From Streptomyces zhihengii (GTDB lineage Bacteria > Actinomycetota > Actinomycetes > Streptomycetales > Streptomycetaceae): DNA of 64,000 bases. The position numbers and the translations under genes are program-made. Shown piece after piece: positions 45,022 through 52,098 of this stretch. The stretch lies in the NCBI RefSeq assembly GCF_016919245.1, contig NZ_JAFEJA010000001.1:4020001-4084000 (forward strand), written 5' to 3'. Position 1 is the stretch's first letter, and each line of letters begins with the position of its first letter. The notes beneath the pieces were generated by a model. The model saw nothing but the letters and a program-made list of their open reading frames with translations, was not told the origin of the DNA and made no database searches.

Positions 45022-46730
45022 GGGTTCCGGGTGATCGCGGGCACGGCGCCTTCGAGCAGCGCACTGATCCGGTACGCCGCCCGCGTCCCCGGCACCCCGC
45101 ACTCGCCGTCCCCCGCACTGTCCCGGTAGAACGCCGACGCCCCGGGACAGTCCCGCCGCTTCTCCAGCAACGCGGTGATGCGCTCGGCGTCGTCGTCCGT
45201 GGGGGTCCATCCGAGGGCACTTGCGGCGCTCAGCGCCTCGGCAGCTTCTCTGACGGTTCCGTCCTTCAGCCGGCCCTCCGCCTCGGAGACCAGCTCCCCG
45301 GGGCGGGGCCGGTGGGTCAGCCGGTCGAGTTGCTCCGCCCGGTCGAGGCCGATGATCAGCAGGGATCGGGCGTAGCGGTGCTGAGCGCTGGTGGGCTGCC
45401 ACTCGGTCAGGGAGACAGCGGGAACGGGCTCGTCGAGGCCTTGCAGAATTTCTGTGTAGCGGTTCCAGACGTCGACATTGCGCGCTTCGACGGCACGCGG
45501 TGCGGCGGCCTTCACAGCCGCGACGACTCTCCGTCTGTCCGTCGCCCGTACCTCGGCGCCCGTCGCGTCCATGAGGAAGAGCCAGGCACCGCTCAGCAGG
45601 GGATCCCCCTCGGCCATGACCGTCTGCCGCACAGCGCCCAGTGCGTCCCTGAGTCGAGGATCCGAGCTCGGCAGGGCCGCGATCATGCGCAGCTTCGCCA
45701 CCTCGTACGTGGACGTCAACGAGCCCTGCCTCTGCTGCACGGAGGAGACGAGTCCCGAGGGCAGTTGGCGTGAGCGGATCCGGTCCTCGATCGGTGCGAG
45801 TTCCGCCGGCGGCCCGTCAAGACGCGTCCACGCCCGGGCGATCAACGAGGAGACCTGGGTGTCGTTCGAGGCGGGCTCTCCGGGATCGAGGATGGCGCGG
45901 AGGCGCTCGCGCTGCCCGGCCACGTCGAGGTTCAGCTCATCGGCCAGGAGCACGTAGTAGGCCGCCTCGACAACGTCCTCCTCGGTACGCGGCGACGCCA
46001 CCTCGGAGCCCGTGCTCTGCCACCACAGGCGGCTCCGCCCGGCCGCGTCCCGGGGGACCTCGGCACCGGTCAACGCGGCGATCCTCACGGCGTGGTAGAT
46101 CTGCACCGGTGCGTCGGGAGCCTCCGCGTCAGCCGTGCCGAGCCATTTCCGCACCGCGGCCCGCCGCTCCTGCGGAAGCTTCGCCCCGAACCGGTCCAGC
46201 GCCTCCAAGGCGCCCGCCGTGTCGTGCAACCGTGCCGAGACGTCGTCGGTCCCGGTCCCGGGATCCCGGAAGAACCCCTCCGCGACGAAGTGCTCCATGA
46301 GGGCGCCGGCATCTTCCCGATCATGCATGGTCCGACCCGTGGCCTTTTCGATGTCCGAGAGCCACAGCAGAGAACTGAAAGGCTCCCGCCGCATCTCCGC
46401 CGCGAAATCCTTCCGAAGCACTTCGTGGCGAGTACGCACAGGCACCTTGTGCCCGGTCATGGACTGGAGAGCCAGCAGACCGTGAGCGGATTCGTACAGC
46501 CCCGGGCGCGCGGCAGATCCCACGGCCGCCACGAACATGCCGTCATCGGCGCGGAATTCCTCCAGATCGGCCATCAATTGCCTTTGCTGACCGGAGAGCG
46601 GGACCCGATGGTCGTCCGTGAAATCGACAAGATTGCCGAAGACGCGCAGTCCGACGAAGGCCGCGAGGACCGCGCCGGTCAGCGTCAGCGTGATCGCCCA
46701 TGTCGATCGCGGCAGCGCTCTCCTGGTCAT
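45018..46730 (-). CDS. Membrane-anchored all-helical protein, alpha/alpha-toroid-like (exported-effector cassette)
   Basis: A 570-residue protein of no family I recognise. A short basic start and one membrane helix (about 11-31) precede a large presumably extracytoplasmic helical part. Recurring segments resemble the helix pairs of terpenoid-cyclase/prenyltransferase toroids: GLYESAHGLLALQSMTG, LHDTAGALEALDRFGAKLP, VQIYHAVRIAALTGAEVP and VVEAAYYVLLADELN. The C-terminus has two Cys (CPGASAFYRDSAGDGEC). Such folds bind peptides or lipids rather than always being enzymes. GGAG precedes ATG 46730. It lies 10 bases after the small secreted protein gene and overlaps the ABC ATPase gene. It could be a processing, immunity or receptor component of the cassette. 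Base composition is less GC-rich than its neighbours. Confidence 0.72.
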   Translation of the reverse strand: MTRRALPRSTWAITLTLTGAVLAAFVGLRVFGNLVDFTDDHRVPLSGQQRQLMADLEEFRADDGMFVAAVGSAARPGLYESAHGLLALQSMTGHKVPVRTRHEVLRKDFAAEMRREPFSSLLWLSDIEKATGRTMHDREDAGALMEHFVAEGFFRDPGTGTDDVSARLHDTAGALEALDRFGAKLPQERRAAVRKWLGTADAEAPDAPVQIYHAVRIAALTGAEVPRDAAGRSRLWWQSTGSEVASPRTEEDVVEAAYYVLLADELNLDVAGQRERLRAILDPGEPASNDTQVSSLIARAWTRLDGPPAELAPIEDRIRSRQLPSGLVSSVQQRQGSLTSTYEVAKLRMIAALPSSDPRLRDALGAVRQTVMAEGDPLLSGAWLFLMDATGAEVRATDRRRVVAAVKAAAPRAVEARNVDVWNRYTEILQGLDEPVPAVSLTEWQPTSAQHRYARSLLIIGLDRAEQLDRLTHRPRPGELVSEAEGRLKDGTVREAAEALSAASALGWTPTDDDAERITALLEKRRDCPGASAFYRDSAGDGECGVPGTRAAYRISALLEGAVPAITRNP

Positions 46731-46740
46731 ACCCGACTCC

Positions 46741-47214
46741 TCAGCCCGCGCAAGCGGATGCCGTGCCCTTGATACCGAGCCTCTCGTGTGCCGTGGAGGC
46801 GTACGAGCAGGTCTCGATGCCCCAGACCAGGGAGAGGTAGCCGGAACGCGCCTGACCGGCCAGGTCAGAGGTCCAGTTGTTGGTGTTTGTCCACTCGAAA
46901 GAGTGCGTCCCCGCGCTTCCGCTGCCGCTGACGCCCGTCCCACTGCCGCCGATGGAGACGGAGCCGCCCCTGCCCGTGATCTGGGCGACGTTCTTCACCC
47001 ATTCCATCGTCTGCCGCTGCTTGCCCCGGTACACCTTGGTCGAGGTCTTCCAGTCACATGCCTTCGCCCACAGATTGCACTCCCAGGCGTTCGCCTGAAG
47101 GCTGACGCCGCCTCCGATCGAGCGCTTGGAGCTGTCGCTGATGGCACCCGCAGAGCTGCCCGACGCGACGGCGAGCAGCAGCGCAGCGCCGAACGCAAGA
47201 GAAACGTTCTTCAT
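46741..47214 (-). CDS. Small secreted four-cysteine protein (exported-effector cassette)
   Basis: A 157-residue protein with a clear Sec signal peptide (MKNVSLAFGAALLLAVASGSSAGA, cleavage likely near residue 24). The mature part has two Cys at 46 and 53 (WECNLWAKACDW) and two near the end (136 and 155: ETCSYAS and SACAG), consistent with two disulfides. Between them is a Gly/Ser linker (about 82-102) and aromatic-rich sequence (HSFEWTNTNNWTSDLAGQARSGYLSLVWG). No known domain is recognised. It is the first gene of the four-gene unit and has relatively low GC. Context suggests an exported effector or bacteriocin-like protein, but the function is not known. Confidence 0.75.
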   Translation of the reverse strand: MKNVSLAFGAALLLAVASGSSAGAISDSSKRSIGGGVSLQANAWECNLWAKACDWKTSTKVYRGKQRQTMEWVKNVAQITGRGGSVSIGGSGTGVSGSGSAGTHSFEWTNTNNWTSDLAGQARSGYLSLVWGIETCSYASTAHERLGIKGTASACAG

Positions 47215-47488
47215 CCGTATCCCCCAGGGATTCGACTCCGGACCGTCGTTCGGCGGCCGACAGTAGCGGAGGAATGGCCTACCGATTCCCCGGCGGAAAT
47301 ACCGGCCCGACCGGCACAACGTTCCTGCGAATCCCCCCACCCCCTCATGAATGATCGATACGCCTCAGCCCCACCAAGCCCCACCCACCCCCCGCCCCCG
47401 CGGGAAATCCCGCGCACCCCCCACCGCGATCTTCACCTCTTCGGGTAACACGAACGCTCCCCCGCCGCCCACCGGGTATGCGACCCCC

Positions 47489-47983
47489 ATGAAATACCTG
47501 GTACGCGACAAGATCTTCGCCATCGGTGACGACTACTGGATCGAGGACGAGCACGGGCGGCACGCCTTTCTCGTCGACGGGAAGGCGCTGCGGCTGCGGG
47601 ACACGCTGGAGCTGAAGGATCCCAGCGGGTTCGTGCTGGTGACGTTGCGGCAGAAGCTGTTCAGCCTGCGCGGGGCGATGACCGTCGAGCAGGAGGGGAA
47701 GCCGCTGGCGACCATCCGGCGCAAGCGGCTGTCCCTGCTGCGGAACCACTTCCGGGTCAGCCTCGCCGAGGGGACGGAGCTCGATGTGAGCGGACGGATC
47801 CTGGACCGGGAGTTCGTCGTGGAGTACGAGGGCGAACTCCTGGCCCACATCTCGCGGCGGTGGCTGACACTCCGGGACACCTACGGCGTGGACGTGGTCC
47901 GCGAGGACGCCGACGCCGCGCTGCTCATCGCCGTCGCGGTGTGCGTGATCAGGATGGCGGAGCGGGAACGCGAGGAGGACTGA
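47489..47983 (+). CDS. LURP-one-related (tubby-like) protein
   Basis: A 164-residue protein with the LURP1/DUF567 beta-barrel pattern: MKYLVRDKIFAIGDDYWIEDEHGRHAFLVDGKALRLRDTLELKDPSGFVLVTLRQKLFSLRGAMTVEQEGKPLATIRRK. A C-terminal hydrophobic helix follows (DAALLIAVAVCVIRM, about 145-158). ATG 47489 is chosen at the start of the conserved fold, while the frame is open upstream. The family is related to scramblase-like and tubby domains; no bacterial function is established. It converges on the nitrilase-type gene. Confidence 0.86.
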   Translation: MKYLVRDKIFAIGDDYWIEDEHGRHAFLVDGKALRLRDTLELKDPSGFVLVTLRQKLFSLRGAMTVEQEGKPLATIRRKRLSLLRNHFRVSLAEGTELDVSGRILDREFVVEYEGELLAHISRRWLTLRDTYGVDVVREDADAALLIAVAVCVIRMAEREREED

Positions 47984-47993
47984 GCCGCCGGGC

Positions 47994-48800
47994 TCAGTCC
48001 CGCGGCCGTTCCGGGACCGGCAGCCCCAGCCGCCGGTCCTTCAGCGCCGGGAAGACCTCGCGGGTGGACTCCACCTTCGCGGGGTCGAGGTCCACGGTGA
48101 GCACCTCCTCGCCGGGGCCGGCCTCCGCGAGGGTCTCGCCCCAGGGGTCGACGACGATGCTGTGCCCGGCCTGCTCCACTCCGGCGTGCGTCCCCGCGGT
48201 GCCGCAGGCCAGGACGTACGCCTGGTTCTCGACGGCGCGGGCGCGGGCCAGCAGGGTCCAGTGGTCGCGCCGGCGGGCCGGCCAGCCCGCCGGGATCACC
48301 AGCGCCTGCGCGCCCGCGTCGGTGAGCCCCCGGAAGAGTTCGGGGAAGCGCAGGTCGTAGCAGGTGGCGAGGCCGAGGGTGAGCCCGCCGGGGACGGGGA
48401 CCGTGACGAGGTCGCGGCCGGCGCCCATCATGACCGCCTCGCCCTTGTCGAAGCCGAAGCGGTGGATCTTGCGGTAGGCGGCGGCGAGCCCGCCCGTGGG
48501 GGAGATGACCAGGGACGTGTTGTAGAGGGTGCCGTCGGCGGCCTTCTCGACGACGGAGCCGGCGTGCAGCCACACCCCGGCGTCCTTCGCCGCCTCGGCC
48601 ATCACCTGGAAGGTCGGCCCGTCCGGCTTCTCGGCCTCGTCCTCGAACTGCTGGTACGCGAAGGCCCCGACGGGCCACAGCTCGGGGAGGACCACCAGGT
48701 CCGCACCCCTCTGCGCGCGCACCAGGGAGGCGACGCGACGCCGGCGGGAGTCCACCGATTCATCCGGTTCTACCGAGATCTGCACGAGGGAGGCGCGCAC
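47994..48800 (-). CDS. Carbon-nitrogen hydrolase (nitrilase superfamily)
   Basis: A 268-residue amidase-type hydrolase. The catalytic triad is visible: Glu40 in VVLPELWP, Lys111 in YRKIHRFG, and Cys147 in ATCYDLRFPELF. The layout matches the Nit/omega-amidase-like branch, which can repair deaminated glutathione or hydrolyse small amides. The start is GTG 48800. No biosynthetic partner genes are next to it, so the substrate remains open. Confidence 0.9.
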   Translation of the reverse strand: MRASLVQISVEPDESVDSRRRRVASLVRAQRGADLVVLPELWPVGAFAYQQFEDEAEKPDGPTFQVMAEAAKDAGVWLHAGSVVEKAADGTLYNTSLVISPTGGLAAAYRKIHRFGFDKGEAVMMGAGRDLVTVPVPGGLTLGLATCYDLRFPELFRGLTDAGAQALVIPAGWPARRRDHWTLLARARAVENQAYVLACGTAGTHAGVEQAGHSIVVDPWGETLAEAGPGEEVLTVDLDPAKVESTREVFPALKDRRLGLPVPERPRD

Positions 48801-48966
48801 ACTACCACCGTCCTGGCATTCGAGTCGTCAACACGGCCTACGATCGTCACACGAAAGCACTGCCGGGGTGCCTTCCGGCAGCGTACTGTGCCTATCCGGG
48901 GGCCACCCCCGGACCCCACCAGCGCTGCCAGTCCAGTTTGCCCGCGTACGACCGCCGAGGGGTCCC

Positions 48967-49791
48967 GTGACCGTCCATCCCAGCCTGCAGAACTACGCCG
49001 ATGCCTGGACCCACGCAGTCGAAGCGATAGCCGAGCTGGTGCAGCCGCTCGTCGAGGGCGAGTGGAACCGTGCCACACCGTGCCCGGGCTGGTCGGTGCG
49101 CGACATCGTCTCGCATGTCATCGGCATGGAGTGCGAGATGCTCGGCGACCCCCGCCCCATCCACTCGCTGCCCCGTGATCTCTACCACGTCCAGAGCGAG
49201 TTCGCCCGGTACATGGAGATGCAGGTCGACGTGCGCCGGCACCACACCGCGCCGGAGATGACCTCCGAGCTGGAGTACGTGCTGATCCGCCGGGCCCGTC
49301 AGCTCCGCAACGAGAGCCGGACGCCGGACACGGCGGTCCGCGCCCCGCTGGGCACCGAGCAGACCCTGGAAGTCGCCTACCGCAAGCGCGCGTTCGACAC
49401 CTGGGTGCACGAGCAGGACCTGCGGGTGGCGCTCAACGCGCCCGGCAACCTCGACTCCCCGGGCGCCTACGTCGCCCGTGACTTCCTGATCGAGGCGCTG
49501 CCGAAGGTCGTCGCCAAGGACGCGGGCGCCCCCGCGCAGTCGGCGGTCGTCTTCGACGTGAGCGGTCCCGTCGAGTTCCTGCGGACGGTCCGGGTGGACG
49601 CGGAGGGCCGCGGCACGGTGGACGGTTCGCCGTCGCTGGGCCCGCTGGTGACGCTGGCCACCGACTGGGAGACGTTCTACCGGCTGGCCTGCGGCCGGGT
49701 CCGGCCCGCCGCGGTGGCGGACCGGGTCAAGGTGGACGGCGACACGGAGCTGGCCGAGGCGATCCTGCGGGTGCTGGCGGTCACCCCGTAG
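48967..49791 (+). CDS. Mycothiol-dependent maleylpyruvate isomerase family protein
   Basis: A 274-residue DinB-like helical-bundle protein. The N-terminal MDMPI motif region WNRATPCPGWSVRDIVSHVIGMECEMLGD holds the first metal His. A second region is KRAFDTWVHEQDLRVALNAPGNLDSPGAYVARDFLIEALP, with the paired His. A C-terminal SCP2-like part follows. Some members transfer mycothiol; many have unknown substrates. GTG 48967 has GAGGGG upstream. The gene is divergent from the nitrilase-type gene. Confidence 0.87.
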   Translation: MTVHPSLQNYADAWTHAVEAIAELVQPLVEGEWNRATPCPGWSVRDIVSHVIGMECEMLGDPRPIHSLPRDLYHVQSEFARYMEMQVDVRRHHTAPEMTSELEYVLIRRARQLRNESRTPDTAVRAPLGTEQTLEVAYRKRAFDTWVHEQDLRVALNAPGNLDSPGAYVARDFLIEALPKVVAKDAGAPAQSAVVFDVSGPVEFLRTVRVDAEGRGTVDGSPSLGPLVTLATDWETFYRLACGRVRPAAVADRVKVDGDTELAEAILRVLAVTP

Positions 49792-49833
49792 CGACCCGGC
49801 GGCCGAGGCCCCGGGCCCTCACGCCCGGTACCC

Positions 49834-49985
49834 CGCACGTTCGACGCCCCCGCACCTCGCACGTTCGACGCCCCCGCGCCGGGTGCGCATGACCGGGATC
49901 CCCGCGCCGGGTGCGCGCACGGCCGGATCCTCACGCCGGTGCGCGAACGGCCGGGATTCTCACGCCGGTACGTGCACGGCCTCCA
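49834..49985. repeat. Two short tandem repeat arrays beside the MFS gene end
   Basis: A 20-bp block beginning CGCACGTTCGACG occurs at 49834-49853 and 49858-49877 (period 24). It is followed by units of 28-29 bp starting GCCGG(G)TGCGC at 49878, 49906 and 49935, and a degenerate one at 49964. The second array runs into the 3' end of the MFS coding sequence (stop at 49960). No palindromic terminator is obvious here. Confidence 0.8.
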
Positions 49986-51267
49986 CACGGCTCGCGACCA
50001 GGCGCTCCCGCTCCCGGCGCGCGGTGCGGGAGCGCAGCCGCAGGATCTGGGTGACGCCGAGCGCCTGGAGGACGAAGACGGACGTGAAGGCGATCCGGTA
50101 GTTGTCGCCCGTCGCGTCCAGCAGGACGCCGACCGCGAACAGCGTGGTCATCGAGGCGACGAAGCCGCCCATGTTGACGATGCCGGACGCGGTGCCCTGC
50201 CGCTCGGGCGGGTTGGCCGGGCGGGCGAAGTCGAAGCCGATCATCGACGCGGGGCCGCATGCCCCGAGGACGGCGCACAGGGTGATCAGCAGCCACATCG
50301 GCGCCTCGTCGCCCGGGTAGGCGATGGTCGCGGCCCACAGCAGCGCGCTCGCGCCGATGGTGCCGAGCGCCAGCGGCGCGCGGGCGGCGTGGTGGCGGGC
50401 GATGATCTGGCCGTAGACGAGGCCGACGACCATGTTGGAGGCCACCACGAGGGTCAGCAGCGCGCCGGCGGTCTCGCGGGTGAGGTGCTGTGCCTCGACG
50501 AGGAAGGGCATCCCCCAGAGCAGCAGGAACACCATCGCGGGGAACTGGGTGGTGAAGTGCACCCACATCCCCAGCCGGGTGCCGGGTTCGCGCCAGGACG
50601 CGGCGATCTGACGCCGCACGAAGGCCGTGCCCCGGTGGTGCACGGGAGGCGGCTCGTGGCCCTCGGGATGGTCCTTGAGGAAGAGCACCAGCAGGACGAG
50701 GACGACCAGTCCCGCGGCGGAGCTGCCGGCGAACGTCGCGGTCCATCCGAGGCCGTGCAGCATGCGGGCGATCAGCAGCGTGGAGACCAGGTTGCCCGCC
50801 ATGCCGAACAGGGCGGCGACCTGGGCCACCAGGGGGCCCTTGCGCACCGGGAACCAGCGGGCGCCGAGGCGCAGCACGCTGATGAAGGTCATGGCGTCGC
50901 CGCAGCCGAGCAGGGCCCGGGAGGCGAGCGCCATGCCGTAGGAGGGCGACAGCGCGAAGCCGAGCTGGCCGACGGTGAACAGTACGACGCCGAGGGTGAG
51001 GACCTTCTTGGTGCCGAGCCGGTCGACCATCAGCCCGACGGGTATCTGCATGCCCGCGTAGACGAGGAGCTGGAGGATGGAGAAGGTGGACAGGGCCGAG
51101 GCGTTGACGTCGAAGCGGTCGGCGGCGTCCAGTCCGGCGACCCCGAGCGAGGTCCGGAAGATGACGGCGACGAAGTAGACGGCGACGCCGATGCCCCAGA
51201 TCGCGGCGGCCCGCCGGCCGCCGGGGGGATCGCCGGGCAGCGAGACCCCGTGGGAGGAGGCGCTCAC
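49960..51267 (-). CDS. MFS transporter
   Basis: A 435-residue carrier with about 12 helices. A2-type motif GLMVDRLGTKKVLTLGVVLFTVGQLGFA follows helix 2, and a central cytoplasmic loop (EGHEPPPVHHRGTAFVRRQ) splits the halves. It resembles anion/nitrate or hexose-phosphate type MFS carriers, but the substrate is unclear. Its start overlaps the stop of the GntR gene (bases 51264-51267), so the regulator and transporter are co-translated and the regulator may sense the cargo. Confidence 0.88.
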   Translation of the reverse strand: MSASSHGVSLPGDPPGGRRAAAIWGIGVAVYFVAVIFRTSLGVAGLDAADRFDVNASALSTFSILQLLVYAGMQIPVGLMVDRLGTKKVLTLGVVLFTVGQLGFALSPSYGMALASRALLGCGDAMTFISVLRLGARWFPVRKGPLVAQVAALFGMAGNLVSTLLIARMLHGLGWTATFAGSSAAGLVVLVLLVLFLKDHPEGHEPPPVHHRGTAFVRRQIAASWREPGTRLGMWVHFTTQFPAMVFLLLWGMPFLVEAQHLTRETAGALLTLVVASNMVVGLVYGQIIARHHAARAPLALGTIGASALLWAATIAYPGDEAPMWLLITLCAVLGACGPASMIGFDFARPANPPERQGTASGIVNMGGFVASMTTLFAVGVLLDATGDNYRIAFTSVFVLQALGVTQILRLRSRTARRERERLVASRVEAVHVPA

Positions 51268-51938
51268 CGGTCCTCACCGCGGACCAGGTCCTTGACCCGG
51301 CCGAGGTGGCGGCGCACGCAGCCGGCCGCGCCGTCGGCGTCGCCGGCCCGGATCCGGTCGAGGATCTCGCCGTGCTCCGCGTAGTTGCGGGTCACCCGGT
51401 CGGGGAGGGCCTGCATGATGGCGACGCCCATGCGGAGCTGGCGGTCGCGCAGTTGGTCGTAGAGCTTGGAGAGGATCTCGTTCCCGGCGTGGCGGACGAT
51501 CTCGGCGTGGAAGCAGCGGTCGCTGACGGCGAAGGCGGCCAGGTCGCCCGCGTCGAGGTGGCGGCGCTGCTCGTCGAGCAGTTCCTCCAGCCGGGCGATC
51601 AGCCGGGCGGGGGCGGGCACGGCCTTGCGGACGGCGAACTCCTCGACCAGCAGCCGGGTTTCCACCACGTCCGCGATCTCCTGCGCGGAGACGGCGAGCA
51701 CCAGGGCGCCCTTCTTGGGGTAGAGCTTGATCAGCCCCTCGACCTCCAGCTTGAGCAGCGCCTCCCGGACCGGGGTGCGCGAGACGCCCACGGCGTCGGC
51801 CAGTTCGCCCTCGGTGAGCAGGGTGCCGCCCTCGTACTCGCGGTCGAGCACGGCCTGCTTGATGTGCGCGTAGACGCGTTCGGCGGCGGGTGGCTGCTTG
51901 GTGGGAGCGGTGGCCGGGGCAGGGGCTGGAGCAGGCAT
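51264..51938 (-). CDS. GntR family regulator (FCD/FadR subfamily)
   Basis: About 224 residues. An N-terminal winged helix (about 20-80) has VYAHIKQAVLDREYEGGTLLTEGELADAVGVSRTPVREALLKLEVEGLIKLYPKKGALV, the GntR signature. An FCD effector domain with metal-type histidines follows (FHAEIVRHAGNE ... YAEHGEILDRIRAGDADGA ... RHLGRVK). ATG 51938 is used; a GTG two codons upstream is also possible. It leads an operon with the MFS carrier. The upstream TTGTATC element near 51945-51955 (minus strand) could be its own binding site. Confidence 0.9.
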   Translation of the reverse strand: MPAPAPAPATAPTKQPPAAERVYAHIKQAVLDREYEGGTLLTEGELADAVGVSRTPVREALLKLEVEGLIKLYPKKGALVLAVSAQEIADVVETRLLVEEFAVRKAVPAPARLIARLEELLDEQRRHLDAGDLAAFAVSDRCFHAEIVRHAGNEILSKLYDQLRDRQLRMGVAIMQALPDRVTRNYAEHGEILDRIRAGDADGAAGCVRRHLGRVKDLVRGEDR

Positions 51939-51973
51939 GCACACAGCATAGATACAACAGACTTCAACCAGAA

Positions 51974-52000
51974 AGCCCCGTCCGCGATGCGGACGGGGCT
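51974..52000 (-). terminator. Terminator of the bkd operon
   Basis: AGCCCCGTCCGC and GCGGACGGGGCT form a perfect 12-bp stem with a three-base loop. On the minus strand it is followed by TTTCTGGTT, the most classical terminator tail in the window. A second perfect 8-bp hairpin (TCTCCCGC / GCGGGAGA, 52016-52035) lies between it and the bkdC stop. Confidence 0.8.
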
Positions 52001-52069
52001 CTCCGGCAGCGGTGCTCTCCCGCCGGAGCGGGAGACCACCGGACGCTCAAGAGGCCCGGGCCTCCCGGC

Positions 52070-52083
52070 GTTTCACGTGAAAC
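52070..52083. other. parS centromere site
   Basis: GTTTCACGTGAAAC is a perfect 14-bp palindrome identical to the Streptomyces ParB binding-site consensus. It lies 15 bases past the bkdC stop. In S. coelicolor most parS copies cluster on both sides of oriC, so this site places the window in the core of the chromosome. It was the only copy I found here. Confidence 0.85.
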
Positions 52084-52098
52084 AGGACAGGGCGGACG

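Noticed and set aside
43091..47214. Lactococcin 972-type bacteriocin operon
   Set aside because: The gene order is reminiscent, but the secreted protein lacks the Gly/Trp/Tyr signature of that family and is longer, and the membrane protein has one helix rather than several.
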